Counted from the first letter of the stretch, positions 27,795 to 37,140 are shown. The stretch is 57,272 bases of DNA from Gammaproteobacteria bacterium (GCA_013001575.1 JABDMI010000059.1:1-57272); one strand, 5' to 3'. Notes: generated by a model from the letters alone, not told the origin. Numbers and translations are program-made.

Positions 27795-28311
27795 ACTTCC
27801 AATTTCCAATAATGCGGATTTACACCGCACACAATTAAGCAAAGATAATTCCGACAGCGATGTGGTTATACCGATGCTCGATGAGTACTCTTTGCTGATC
27901 AAGAATAATCAAATTTTTGATTACACCAATCTGAAAAATAGTATCGGCCTGGATGTGAAGATAGGTATCTATCACGATACGCATAAATTTTTAACTATCG
28001 GACTCGAGAGTGAGATGGCCTCACAAAATATTCACTCGGTTTTAATGCAAGTTCAGATTGCTTATCAAAATTTACTTACTCAAACCTATGGCGTAAATTC
28101 TACCAATGAACTTGTTGATGCCGGCCATGCTAAAAAATTTGCCAGAGTGCAACAACTATTTCAAGTTGATAATATCGAATTATTCAATGGCGAGACGTTT
28201 GCTACACTTTGTTTGAATTTACTGATCCGCCCCGAAGGCATTCCATTTATATTGCTAGGCAAGGTACCAAAGGGCAAAATTACCCGCGAAGATCGCATTA
28301 GTAAGGAATAA
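27787..28311 (+). CDS. Uncharacterised protein, paralog 3 of a three-member family
   Basis: 174 aa, predicted cytosolic; the shortest and most diverged copy. All blocks are present, shifted by three residues: DEYSLLIKNNQIFDYT (32-47), IGIYHDTHKFLTIG (59-72), ASQN (78-81), LCLNLLIRPEGIPF (141-154, Cys142) and LGKVPKGK (157-164). The DYWE segment that ends the family motif in the other two is missing, and the basic loop is less charged. It lies on the far side of yfdX-hsp20, so the three paralogs bracket that pair. No function known to me. Confidence 0.78.
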   Translation: MIKLPISNNADLHRTQLSKDNSDSDVVIPMLDEYSLLIKNNQIFDYTNLKNSIGLDVKIGIYHDTHKFLTIGLESEMASQNIHSVLMQVQIAYQNLLTQTYGVNSTNELVDAGHAKKFARVQQLFQVDNIELFNGETFATLCLNLLIRPEGIPFILLGKVPKGKITREDRISKE

Positions 28312-28356
28312 GAGCTCAAAACCTGTTTTGCCTGAGTCGAAAAATTCAGCGACGAC

Positions 28357-31140
28357 TTACTTTTTCTTGACTAATTGAATAAAGCGATTGTCCAGTTTAT
28401 CTTGAATCTCCGCTTCAGCACCCGGCAAACAATACCAGTCAAGTTGCATTTTTTTCAATGCCTCCGCTTTATCCACACGAGCCTGTCCAATTCCCCCTGA
28501 TTGCATGCGTTCTAACTGGATTTTCATACGCTGAGCCTTGTCTTCAGCCGGACTGTCTACGCCTAATAAAATTTCCAGATCTATACACATAAGTTTCCGA
28601 GGCTCGGAATACTTGCTGCGATCCGTTTCTCTGGCGGCGGCAAGTCGTTTCGCAAAACGCTTGCGCAGCACATTATCGGATATTTCCAGTGCCTCAAGTT
28701 TGCTGGTCAATTCTGCAATAAATTCATCATCTGTGTCGGCTGGTAATGCTTCCAGTTGTGCACAGAGACTGGCCTTTTTGGCGAGATTGTCCAAAGCCTG
28801 TGATTTGCCTTTGGCAATTATCCGGTCTCTGGATTTGTTGAAATCAGCACAGGCGCGTTTATGGTCTTTGGCAATGCCTTCGACCAGTTTTTCCGGTAGT
28901 CCACGCGGGAATGGCGGCAATTCCTTATACTCTTTTTGCAGGCGTTCGAATTCCGAGTCCGCGCTGGCCAGGTCTTTGGCAGTCCTGGCAATTTTTATAA
29001 TCTGCTTATTGATATCGCGATAGCCGTTCAAATGCTCGTCTTCTTTGGCGCGCTTTTCTTTACGTATACCCTGAATTTTTTCATACACCGCATCAGTGGC
29101 CGACTTGAACTGTTTCCAGGCTTTTTGATCGTCTTTGCGACGCGTAACACCGACAGTTTTCCATTGCTTTTGGATGTATTGGAGTTTTTTAATGCTGTCT
29201 TCCTTGACCTCGGCGTCGATAAGGCCACGTGCCTTTTCAATCAACTCATTCTTAAGTGCGATATTGGCATCATAGACCACGTCGAGTTTTTCAAAAATTG
29301 CGGATTTGACCTTGCGTAAACGTTTCCATTGTTTTTGCCCCGCTTTTTGCTCAACGTCTTTGATCTTTTGCCAGTCATTACTTAAATGGCGCATGGTTTT
29401 TTCAACATTTTTGTAATCGACATCGCCCTCCCAATCGGTTTTGCTTAAAAGCTCCTTGAGCTGTAAAACAAACTGTTCACGCTGTTCAAGGTTTTTGCGT
29501 CGTGTGGCATGACGTTGTTTGAAAAACTCGTCACACGGCGCATAGGCTTTATCACCTGCGGCTTTAAAACGATCCCAGTGATCGTCTGCGCTTTCCGAGT
29601 GTCCCAGGGCTTTCCATTTTTCCTGTAGCTTGGAAATTTCTTTCGCGAGTTTGTCCGGGTGCTTTTTGGAGCCGACCAGCTTTTCCATGGCTTCACACAA
29701 CTCGATGTATTTAGGTTCGGTGGCAAAATCTTTCCAGTCGGCCATTTTGTCGATAGCAATGGTGGCTTTTTCCAGGCGTTCATCCAGTGCTGTACGGTCT
29801 TTGCCTGTGTATTTGCTCACGGCTTTTATCAGCGCAGACAATTCGCCTTTGGCACGAGCGAGGTTTCCACGTTTGGTCGAGCCGGCCAGGCGATTGATGC
29901 GCTTGTGCAGTTTTTCCAGTTTTTCAGAATCGGAAAGTTGTAACTCGCCGCGCCGTTCACGTAACTTTTCCTGATGCTGGAGCAGCTCATGTTTGGCGGT
30001 AAATTCGGGATAAGCAGCAGGCCAATGTAAGGTGGCCAATGTATTATCAATCTGTTTGTCGAGTAATTTGAGTTCAGAAAGGCTGGCCTTTTCCTGATCC
30101 GGGTTTTGCGTGCTGATGAGATCACAAAATGTGACCACTGATGCAAGGGACTCCTGAGCGGTGCGGAATGCTTTGGTGTGTGCCGCATCCGGTGCTGTTA
30201 TATGTGACTGTTCTTTCCAGGCTTGACGACATTCTTGTAAACACTTACTTACCACGGATTTGTTTTCTGCAAGTTCAGCCAGTGACAATTTGGCCAGACG
30301 CGCACATTCTTTGTGTAATTTTTTAACCAGGGCATCTTGTGCTTTATGTGCTTCGGTTACGTCCTTATGTAGTTTGACTTTTTTCGACACAACTTTAAAA
30401 GCACTATCAAAGCGCTGAACCAGATAGTCCGAAGGTTTGCTGTCAATGGCGTCCCAACGACGTTTACAAATATTAAATCGCGCACTGAAATCGTCTCGCC
30501 ATTCCGGATGTCCGGCGAGATATTCTATGGTGTCGCATAAAGTTTCTGCAGTCTCCTGGCTTTCTTCGGCATGTTTTAATTCGGCACGTTGTGCATCGAT
30601 CTTTGCTTTAATAATCTTTTCAGCGTTCTTGTCTTTGCCTTTAAGTACTTTGCGGGCTTTTTCCAGTAGTTTGACTGTCTGTATATTTTCGGCGATGTAG
30701 GCGCGGGTTTCGCTAAAATCTATCGAGGGCAATAAATTGACTTGTTCTTCCGTTGATAATTCCTGTAAGAGTTCCACGCGTAAAGCAGTATGCGGGCAAG
30801 ACTTGATAAAGCTGGTATTAGTTTGTGCGTGTTCTTTTACAATGTCTCGACACTGGTTTTCGCTGAGCTTGGTGTCGTGACCGATGAGTTGGGCAAATCG
30901 TTCTTCGGCTTTAAACCGGATATTGGTGTCGAAATGATCCTGACTAAGCTTAAAAATTACACCAGGGTCCTCAATCCGGGCTAATGCGGCATCGCGCACA
31001 CTGGCATCAGGGTCTTGTTTTACCAGGGTTTCCAGTATGGCAGGACCGTCGGATTGTGAGCTGTCCAGTTCCGCGATCGATTCTATGCGTTTTTCGACAG
31101 ATTTACTCTGCCAGCCGGGTTTAAAAAAAGCGTCTAACAT
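28357..31140 (-). CDS. Large DUF349-repeat coiled-coil protein
   Basis: 927 aa, hydrophilic and almost wholly helical. The N-terminal ~100 residues look like HEAT-type repeats (ETLVKQDPDASVRDAALARI). From the middle on there are several DUF349 units, each with the pattern '...W...G...R...DD..W..F...CD..F...': for example KLQEKWKALGHSESADDHWDRF, IQKQWKTVGVTRRKDDQKAW and MQLDWYCLPGAEAE at the C-terminus. DUF349 proteins of this size are common in gammaproteobacteria, and their role is not established to my knowledge. No signal peptide, no enzymatic motif. Monocistronic, divergent from the YCII gene. Confidence 0.85.
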   Translation of the reverse strand: MLDAFFKPGWQSKSVEKRIESIAELDSSQSDGPAILETLVKQDPDASVRDAALARIEDPGVIFKLSQDHFDTNIRFKAEERFAQLIGHDTKLSENQCRDIVKEHAQTNTSFIKSCPHTALRVELLQELSTEEQVNLLPSIDFSETRAYIAENIQTVKLLEKARKVLKGKDKNAEKIIKAKIDAQRAELKHAEESQETAETLCDTIEYLAGHPEWRDDFSARFNICKRRWDAIDSKPSDYLVQRFDSAFKVVSKKVKLHKDVTEAHKAQDALVKKLHKECARLAKLSLAELAENKSVVSKCLQECRQAWKEQSHITAPDAAHTKAFRTAQESLASVVTFCDLISTQNPDQEKASLSELKLLDKQIDNTLATLHWPAAYPEFTAKHELLQHQEKLRERRGELQLSDSEKLEKLHKRINRLAGSTKRGNLARAKGELSALIKAVSKYTGKDRTALDERLEKATIAIDKMADWKDFATEPKYIELCEAMEKLVGSKKHPDKLAKEISKLQEKWKALGHSESADDHWDRFKAAGDKAYAPCDEFFKQRHATRRKNLEQREQFVLQLKELLSKTDWEGDVDYKNVEKTMRHLSNDWQKIKDVEQKAGQKQWKRLRKVKSAIFEKLDVVYDANIALKNELIEKARGLIDAEVKEDSIKKLQYIQKQWKTVGVTRRKDDQKAWKQFKSATDAVYEKIQGIRKEKRAKEDEHLNGYRDINKQIIKIARTAKDLASADSEFERLQKEYKELPPFPRGLPEKLVEGIAKDHKRACADFNKSRDRIIAKGKSQALDNLAKKASLCAQLEALPADTDDEFIAELTSKLEALEISDNVLRKRFAKRLAAARETDRSKYSEPRKLMCIDLEILLGVDSPAEDKAQRMKIQLERMQSGGIGQARVDKAEALKKMQLDWYCLPGAEAEIQDKLDNRFIQLVKKK

Positions 31141-31242
31141 GTGGTGATAACCATTTCGGGCAGTAATTTTGGGTGTAAGAGTATACTATCTATATCAGGC
31201 CAAGGTAATGTCTTGGGCATAATTCAATCAGGAGCGTCACAC

Positions 31243-31554
31243 ATGCCAAAATTTATTCTCACATACCACGGTGGCAACAAGCCCGAAACCCCCGAAGAGG
31301 GTAAAAAACACTTTCAGGAATATCAAGCCTGGTTGGGTTCATTGGGCGATGCCGCGATTAGTCCCATGAATCCGATGGGGCAACGTAAAACTCTCACCAA
31401 AGACGGCGTGAGTGAGGGCGGTCTGGAGGGGCAGTCCGGCTTTACTATACTGGAAGCGAGTGATATGAATGCAGCACTTGAAATGGCCAAGGCCTGTCCT
31501 TTTCTGGATATTGAAGGTACTTTGGTGGTGGCAGAAATCATGCAAATGGGATAG
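31243..31554 (+). CDS. YCII-related domain protein
   Basis: 103 aa. A small ferredoxin-like fold: MPKFILTYHGG first strand, long helix with a hydrophobic face, and C-terminal DIEGTLVVAEIMQM strand. YCII-like proteins are found with sigma factors or oxidoreductases, and some act as chlorohydrolases or lactone-type enzymes; no catalytic His-Asp pair can be assigned here. CAGGAG upstream fixes the ATG at 31243; the open frame to 31141 is the spacer. It begins a plus-strand run with the DUF819 gene (69 bp gap). Confidence 0.8.
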   Translation: MPKFILTYHGGNKPETPEEGKKHFQEYQAWLGSLGDAAISPMNPMGQRKTLTKDGVSEGGLEGQSGFTILEASDMNAALEMAKACPFLDIEGTLVVAEIMQMG

Positions 31555-31623
31555 CAAAAATAAATGACAACGACGTTGCCAGTTCGACACACTCTATTAA
31601 TAAAAATAACATAAGGGGAGTTC

Positions 31624-32871
31624 ATGCCATCACCTTTGATCACTAACGACGCCATAGTCTTCGGTTTACTGGTTGCGGTTCTCGGAATTGCTTTTTACAC
31701 CCATAGCCTGGGTGGCAAGTGGCATAAATTTTATACTTTTGTACCAGTCATTCTGGTCTGCTACCTGGTGCCATCCCTGTTTAATACCTTTGGCATTATT
31801 TCCAGCAAAGGATCCAATTTGTGGCCGATCGCCAAAGATTATTTTTTGCCAGCCGCACTCGTCTTAATGACATTGAGTATTGATATGAAGGCCATACTTG
31901 GTCTCGGTCCCAAGGCCTTGATCATGTTCCTGACGGCTGTGGTTGGCGTGGTTCTGGGCGGGCCATTCGCAATTTTTATCATGTCTTTGTTCAGTCCGGA
32001 AACAGTGGGCGGGGAAGGCATGAATGCCGTGTGGCGCGGTTTTGCGACCCTGGCAGGAAGCTGGATCGGCGGCGGAGCAAACCAGACTGCGATGCTGGAA
32101 TTGTACGGTTATAACCCTGAACGCTATTCTGCAATGGTCGCTATCGACATCGTGGTTGCCAATCTCTGGATGATCTTCTTGCTCTATGGCGCCGGTAAAC
32201 CTGAACCTTTGGATAAATGGCTAAAGGCCGATTCCAGTGCCATCGAGAGATTGAAAAATAAAATGGCCAACTACACGGCGCAAACCGAACGCGTCAGTTC
32301 GAGTATGGATTTCATGGTGATTATGGCGATTGCTTTTGGTGCTGTCGGCGTTTCACATGCGGTTGCAGCAGGTATGTCTACCTTAGTGGAGCAATTCCCG
32401 GCAATCAAGGACACTATTTTGGGTAATTCCTTTTTCTGGATCGTGGTTACCTCCACGACCATCGGACTGGTGTTGAGTTTTACCCGCATGCGACAATACG
32501 AAGGGGCGGGTGCCTCAAAACTTGGCACCGTGTTCATCTTTTTGCTGGTCGCGATCATTGGTACCAAAATGGATATTTTCCAGATCGCCGATGCGCCATT
32601 ACTGTTTTTGGTCGGTATTATCTGGATGTTATTTCATGTGGTGCTGTTATTTATTGTGGCTAAAATGATCCGTGCGCCATTCTTTTTTGTTGCCGTGGGC
32701 AGCAAGGCAAGCATTGGCGGCGCCGCATCCGCCCCGGTGGTCGCTGCGGCATTCCATCCTGCGCTGGCACCAGTCGGTGTGCTATTGGCGGTCTTGGGTT
32801 ATGCATTAGGAACCTATGGCGCGATTTTGTGTGCAAGCTTGATGCAGATGGTCAGCGGCATGGCGCTTTAA
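31624..32871 (+). CDS. DUF819 family membrane protein
   Basis: 415 aa, about eleven membrane segments, no signal peptide. Features recalled from DUF819 (YjcL-like) proteins: SKGSNLWPIAKDYFLPAALVL near the N-terminus, the GSWIGGGANQTAM loop in the middle and GSKASIGGAASAPVVAA near the end. The two Gly/Ala-rich loops in opposite halves suggest an inverted-repeat transporter fold, but the substrate is unknown to me. GGGGAG lies before the ATG. The next gene starts 22 bp downstream. Confidence 0.85.
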   Translation: MPSPLITNDAIVFGLLVAVLGIAFYTHSLGGKWHKFYTFVPVILVCYLVPSLFNTFGIISSKGSNLWPIAKDYFLPAALVLMTLSIDMKAILGLGPKALIMFLTAVVGVVLGGPFAIFIMSLFSPETVGGEGMNAVWRGFATLAGSWIGGGANQTAMLELYGYNPERYSAMVAIDIVVANLWMIFLLYGAGKPEPLDKWLKADSSAIERLKNKMANYTAQTERVSSSMDFMVIMAIAFGAVGVSHAVAAGMSTLVEQFPAIKDTILGNSFFWIVVTSTTIGLVLSFTRMRQYEGAGASKLGTVFIFLLVAIIGTKMDIFQIADAPLLFLVGIIWMLFHVVLLFIVAKMIRAPFFFVAVGSKASIGGAASAPVVAAAFHPALAPVGVLLAVLGYALGTYGAILCASLMQMVSGMAL

Positions 32872-32893
32872 TTTTTCCTTATAGGTGACATTT

Positions 32894-33298
32894 ATGGATA
32901 TTAATCAAATATTTTCGTTTCTCGGGTCGATTCCCTGGTACATCTGGTTGATTCTGTTCATCGGATTTTTGTTTGTAACAGGCGACCGTATTCTGTTTGA
33001 GTACGAAGTGAAATTTCCCTTACAACAGGGTCTTGGCCGCGGTGAGCTGGAATTCAAGTCCCTTAAAAAGAAAGGTGAGCTTATTGAACTGGAGTTCGAT
33101 CTCGAAACAGACGAGCCATTAAATAGTCTGGAGATCTTTGTGAATGATGAAAGTGTTCATCGTTTGAGTAAAGACAAGCTCTCTAGCCAAATCCGGATCA
33201 AGGAAGCGTACAACGGCGTTTCCCCAAAAGAGAATGATCAGGTGCGGGTCGAAATAAACGGTCAAACACGATTTAGTGGAAATCTTTATCGGGATTAA
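32894..33298 (+). CDS. Single-pass membrane protein, unknown function
   Basis: 134 aa. One membrane segment near the N-terminus (about 13-31, PWYIWLILFIGFLFVTG) and a small hydrophilic beta-rich domain after it. I chose the ATG at 32894 because AGGTG (32883-32887) is its ribosome binding site; a GTG at 32885 would lie within that site. It follows the DUF819 gene closely and is probably in the same operon. No recognised family. Confidence 0.65.
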   Translation: MDINQIFSFLGSIPWYIWLILFIGFLFVTGDRILFEYEVKFPLQQGLGRGELEFKSLKKKGELIELEFDLETDEPLNSLEIFVNDESVHRLSKDKLSSQIRIKEAYNGVSPKENDQVRVEINGQTRFSGNLYRD

Positions 33299-33324
33299 CT
33301 AAAACCCGGTTCAATATAATACGG

Positions 33325-33984
33325 ATGGTCATGTCAACGCATCAAATACGATGTTGTATCAACAAGAGTTTTCTTGAAAAGGCCGAGCAGGATATTCACC
33401 ACATTCTTGTTCAGCAACGACTGCGCTATAACCAGGCCTGGTTTGGCCATCCGGCCTTGTTAAAGGTTTTCAAGCTCCTTCGCTGGATTGGATTGATTGC
33501 AAGTGCCATTGGTCTGGTGTTGATCTTGCTTTTACTCCTGATTGGGCCTGACAAAGCGGCAGATACAGGCTATCAATTTGGTCTTGGCGTATTTTTTATA
33601 CTAACTTTTGTGTTATTTATTTTATTTAATAAAATAACTATTAAAGTTCACGCCTTTAACGATAAATTGGCGGTTGGCGGTTCACTGCGCCTGGCCAAAC
33701 GCATGCTAAAAAAAGCGTTTCGGGTCGCGCCGTATCAGGCTGAGTACGAGATCAAAGGTGATCTGATCAGCTATTATCAGGGTGTTGATAATAGCTGGAA
33801 ATACAGATGGCACCGACGCCTGAAAGGAATTGCTATTGGAACCGAAAAGGTGAGTGTGTTTTTCAAATCGAAAAATTCATTTGCACCAAAAATACTTGTA
33901 CTGCATAACTCCCCGAATGAATTGATCGATGTGCTTGATACATTAAAAATTGAGTATCAAGCCTTCAGCAATCAAAGTGCTTAG
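33325..33984 (+). CDS. Membrane protein with YcxB-like C-terminal domain
   Basis: 219 aa. Two membrane helices (about 50-72 and 86-103) separate a short N-terminal region from a cytosolic C-terminal domain of about 110 residues, with alternating short strands (GDLISYYQGVDNSWKYRW, KVSVFFKSKNSFAPKILVL) that recall the YcxB-like fold. That resemblance is weak. The start could be 33325 or the ATG at 33331; neither has a strong ribosome binding site. Last gene of the apparent 31243-33984 plus-strand unit; converges with the acetyltransferase at 3 bp. Confidence 0.6.
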   Translation: MVMSTHQIRCCINKSFLEKAEQDIHHILVQQRLRYNQAWFGHPALLKVFKLLRWIGLIASAIGLVLILLLLLIGPDKAADTGYQFGLGVFFILTFVLFILFNKITIKVHAFNDKLAVGGSLRLAKRMLKKAFRVAPYQAEYEIKGDLISYYQGVDNSWKYRWHRRLKGIAIGTEKVSVFFKSKNSFAPKILVLHNSPNELIDVLDTLKIEYQAFSNQSA

Positions 33985-33987
33985 TCT

Positions 33988-34470
33988 TTAAAGGGTCAAT
34001 TGCCAGAACTCCCGGTTGAGCGATTGCCCAAAAACATCCATATTTTCATCGGTCTGAATAACAACAAATCCGTATTTTTTATACAGCTCTCTTGCACTGG
34101 CCAAGCAACTGTAGGTTTCCAGTTCAACAACTTTGTAATTGTGTAGTTTACAATGTTGAATGACTTTATCCAGTAATGACCTGGAAAATCCTTGCCCCCG
34201 GAATTCTTTTTTAAGAATTACAAAATTGATAAACGCAATAGATTCAGATTTTTTCCAGACCGCGATCGAGCCGGCACGCTGACCGTTACTCTGCATGATC
34301 CAGATGGTATTAAATTCAGGGCAGTCTGGTCCAAACAAATTAACGAACTTGTTGGCAATATGAATCTCAAAGTTCGGGTCGAAGCCAAACTCACTGGTAT
34401 AGATCAGTCCATGTTGAGAAATGATCCAGCCAATATCACCAGCCTGGTGTGTTCTGATATTCAATGTCAT
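33988..34470 (-). CDS. GNAT family N-acetyltransferase
   Basis: 160 aa with the Gcn5-related fold: a central beta strand IAFINFVILKKEF, then the acetyl-CoA loop RGQGFSRSLLDK (R/Q-x-x-G-x-G/S pattern) and the C-terminal helix ELYKKYGFVVI. It resembles the acetyltransferase domain often fused to MarR regulators, here as a stand-alone protein. Substrate unknown. Monocistronic. Confidence 0.82.
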   Translation of the reverse strand: MTLNIRTHQAGDIGWIISQHGLIYTSEFGFDPNFEIHIANKFVNLFGPDCPEFNTIWIMQSNGQRAGSIAVWKKSESIAFINFVILKKEFRGQGFSRSLLDKVIQHCKLHNYKVVELETYSCLASARELYKKYGFVVIQTDENMDVFGQSLNREFWQLTL

Positions 34471-34569
34471 GGCTTAAACGCTAATTAGATATTATTGTTC
34501 CCAGAATTAATTATTGAGAGCAGAATTTACAGTATTATATCGATTCCAGTTTATAGATCGGAGAATTCC

Positions 34570-35451
34570 ATGAAATCTAAAATAGTGCTTTCCATCTTAG
34601 TGTCATTCACACTCAGTGCCTGCATGTCTTCTACAAGTATGCAGGACAAGGCATCAATTACTAGCAATGTTGATATCGATGCATTACAGAAAATCGTCAC
34701 ACAACGGCCGGCTGAGCTACAAGCGCGGGACAAATATCGTAATCCTGTGCAAACTTTGGCATTCTTCAAAGTTGAGCCTGGTATGACAGTTGGTGAAGTG
34801 CTTCCCGGAGGAGGCTGGTATACCCGCATAATTGCAGATTATCTTGGAACGGACGGGACACTCTATGCTGTGAATTACAACGACGATATGTGGGCGAGGT
34901 TTGGGTTTTTCCCGGAAGAGTTTATTGCCGAACAAGTAGCTGCAATGGACCAGTTTCCGGATCTGGTGAAAACCTTTACCGATAATGGCGTCGCAGCGCG
35001 AGGTTTTACTTTTGCCAGTGTGCCGGATGAAGTGAGTGGCACCCTTGACCGAGTGCTGTTTATTCGCGCCATGCATAATTTGAATCGCTTTGAGGCAGAA
35101 GCGGGTACGCGCAGCCAAGCATTGCAAGCCACCTACAACATGCTCAAACCGGGCGGCATGGTTGGCGTGGTTCAACACCGTTTACAAGAAGATGCGACAA
35201 ATGATAAAGCGGACGGCAGTCGGGGTTATTTGAAACAGTCGGACGTAATAGAAATGTTCGAGGAGGCCGGATTCAAGCTGCTTGCCAAAAGCGAGATCAA
35301 TGCCAATCCCAAGGATCAACCAAATGCTGATGATGTTGTTTGGCGTCTGCCGCCAAGTATGAATGGTACAGGCGATGATCCGGAAAAACGCGAAATGGTT
35401 CTGGCTATCGGAGAATCGGATCGCATGACCTTGTTGTTCAAGAAAAAATAA
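34570..35451 (+). CDS. Lipoprotein with a class I methyltransferase-like domain
   Basis: 293 aa. Basic MKSK, a hydrophobic stretch and lipobox LSAC (Cys18) mark it as a lipoprotein; the ATG at 34570 is preceded by GGAG. The body has a Rossmann-type methyltransferase layout: KVEPGMTVGEVLPGGGWYTRIIA in the position of motif I, ALQATYNMLKPGGMVGVVQ in the position of motif III and MFEEAGFKLL. Motif I lacks the usual acidic E/D-x-G-x-G form. SAM is not expected in the periplasm, so it may be a lost-activity fold or use another ligand. I recall similar exported proteins in other gammaproteobacteria. Confidence 0.75.
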   Translation: MKSKIVLSILVSFTLSACMSSTSMQDKASITSNVDIDALQKIVTQRPAELQARDKYRNPVQTLAFFKVEPGMTVGEVLPGGGWYTRIIADYLGTDGTLYAVNYNDDMWARFGFFPEEFIAEQVAAMDQFPDLVKTFTDNGVAARGFTFASVPDEVSGTLDRVLFIRAMHNLNRFEAEAGTRSQALQATYNMLKPGGMVGVVQHRLQEDATNDKADGSRGYLKQSDVIEMFEEAGFKLLAKSEINANPKDQPNADDVVWRLPPSMNGTGDDPEKREMVLAIGESDRMTLLFKKK

Positions 35452-35483
35452 TTAAAGCAATAAAATTAAAGTGCTATTAAGAG

Positions 35484-35507
35484 CCCTTTCATTTGGCGAT
35501 GAAAGGG
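35484..35507. terminator. Stem-loop between convergent genes
   Basis: Perfect 9-bp stem CCCTTTCAT/ATGAAAGGG with a 6-base loop, between the ends of two convergent genes. T runs are weak on both sides, so termination is likely but not assured. Confidence 0.5.
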
Positions 35508-35509
35508 TG

Positions 35510-36493
35510 TTATGCTCTGGTCTTGAATTTTACTGAGCGGTCACTTAACCAATGACCGTTTTTTACAACGGACAGGTAATAACTAAACATGGATGTGAAC
35601 AGTTTCGCTCGCAGATTTATTTTCTTGCTTTGCCCAAGGGTCAGAATATTCAAAATTCCGGCGAGCATGAGCGGAAACATATTGCGCAACACCAGTATGA
35701 TGTGATTGACTGTTTTATGCAGTCCAGCGAAATGATTGTGCACATAGACATGCGCTGATCTCATTACTTCAGATTTGGTGATCAGGGTAACCTCCGGGTT
35801 AATTCTGCTTGCACCTCCATGCGTGTGAATGAACTCGGCGTTGGCACTGATCGCGCGACGCAAACCGAGATTGGCTGCGCGCTTGGATAGGTCCATGTCC
35901 TCTGCGTACATCCAGTAGTCTTCATTCCAACCGCCAATGCGGTCAAAATTTTTGCGACTCATCAAAATCAGAGACCCGGAGATCCAGTCGACATCAAGAA
36001 TGCCTATATGGCGCTGCCTGGGGTCAGGGTTTTTCTTGGGAGCTAATCGTCGCATAAGATTTCGCACCGTGCGAAAATACGTGATCAGATCCGGAAAACG
36101 GTCATAGGACTTTTGTAAACGTCCTTTGGAATCTATTTGCAAAGCGGTTAAAAGGGCAATTTCCGGATGCCTGATCTTCTCGTCGAAAAGCTGTCGTACA
36201 GCATCCGGTGACGCCACCACGTCCGGGTTCATGAATAACAAATATTCTCCTCTGCTATGCTCAACACCTACGTTGTTGGCGTGCGCAAAGCCATGGTTGC
36301 CGCCATTATCAATAAACTGCACCATTGGATATTGCTGTTGAAATTTATCCAGATTTCCGTCACCGGATGCATTATCGACCACCAGAATTTCCCACTGATT
36401 ATTGCTTAATTCCGGGCAATTGATCAGGCCCTCCAGTAATTTGGATAAATGCATCCAGCTTTTGTAATTCACAATGATGATACTGAGTTGCAT
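35510..36493 (-). CDS. Family 2 glycosyltransferase (rhamnosyltransferase-like)
   Basis: 327 aa. GT-A fold: SIIIVNYKSW, ILVVDNASGDGN, GNHGFAHANN and the metal-binding region LLFMNPDV, then DWISGSLILMSRKNFDRIGGWNEDYWMYAEDMDL typical of rhamnosyl/galactofuranosyl-type enzymes. A hydrophobic C-terminal segment may attach it to the membrane. The methyltransferase gene ends 11 bp upstream on the same strand, so they likely act together on a surface glycan. Acceptor and donor unknown. Confidence 0.85.
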   Translation of the reverse strand: MQLSIIIVNYKSWMHLSKLLEGLINCPELSNNQWEILVVDNASGDGNLDKFQQQYPMVQFIDNGGNHGFAHANNVGVEHSRGEYLLFMNPDVVASPDAVRQLFDEKIRHPEIALLTALQIDSKGRLQKSYDRFPDLITYFRTVRNLMRRLAPKKNPDPRQRHIGILDVDWISGSLILMSRKNFDRIGGWNEDYWMYAEDMDLSKRAANLGLRRAISANAEFIHTHGGASRINPEVTLITKSEVMRSAHVYVHNHFAGLHKTVNHIILVLRNMFPLMLAGILNILTLGQSKKINLRAKLFTSMFSYYLSVVKNGHWLSDRSVKFKTRA

Positions 36494-36504
36494 ATCAGAA
36501 AGAA

Positions 36505-37140
36505 CTATTTTTTAGTGGCCGTGACTAAAAATCCTTTGGTCAATAGATCACCGAACAGGATTTTCCCGAGTTTGTAGGAAAGTTTTTTCTTGGGGCGTAC
36601 CGGTCCAATTTTTATGTCTGTATACCCTGTAGTAGCAAACAGGTCATGCACATCCTTGCGTGCAAAAAAGCGTAAATGTGTTCGGTCCAGGACTCCCGAA
36701 TCTTTGTATTCAAAGCGCTTTTTGAATAAAAGGGCCAATACAAAAGAGAGATTGCGTATATTGGGTATGCTGCAAATAAAAATACCACCGGGTTTTAGAC
36801 ATGGTGTTAATCGCTTGCAGACATCCCAGGGATCAACCAGATGTTCGAGTACGTCTCCGGCAATGATGTGGGTGAAGTGATTTTTAGGTAATTCGTCAAT
36901 CAATTTTTCTACATCGCCTTCAAGCAAGGTGTCCAGTACATTCCTGTTACGGGCACGTTCCGCCGCCTCTGGAAATTTCTCAATGCCCCAGATCTCAACG
37001 GCTTTACCGGACTTTTTGATCAGGCCCGAGGTGGCACCGCTGCCACAACCCAGTTCCAGCACCCGGTTCTGTGCATTGTCAGGCAATTCAGCCACTAATT
37101 CGGTGCGGGCGTGTGAGTAATAATCGCTATGTTCTGTCAT
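36505..37140 (-). CDS. Class I SAM-dependent methyltransferase
   Basis: 211 aa. Motif I VLELGCGSGATSG, motif II IWGIEKFPEA, then HIIAGDVLEHLVDPWDVCKRLTPCLKPGG (motifs III and post-III), as in UbiE/glycan-type methyltransferases. Very likely co-transcribed with the glycosyltransferase just downstream and may methylate a sugar or lipid carrier. No metal-binding or membrane segment. Confidence 0.83.
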   Translation of the reverse strand: MTEHSDYYSHARTELVAELPDNAQNRVLELGCGSGATSGLIKKSGKAVEIWGIEKFPEAAERARNRNVLDTLLEGDVEKLIDELPKNHFTHIIAGDVLEHLVDPWDVCKRLTPCLKPGGIFICSIPNIRNLSFVLALLFKKRFEYKDSGVLDRTHLRFFARKDVHDLFATTGYTDIKIGPVRPKKKLSYKLGKILFGDLLTKGFLVTATKK

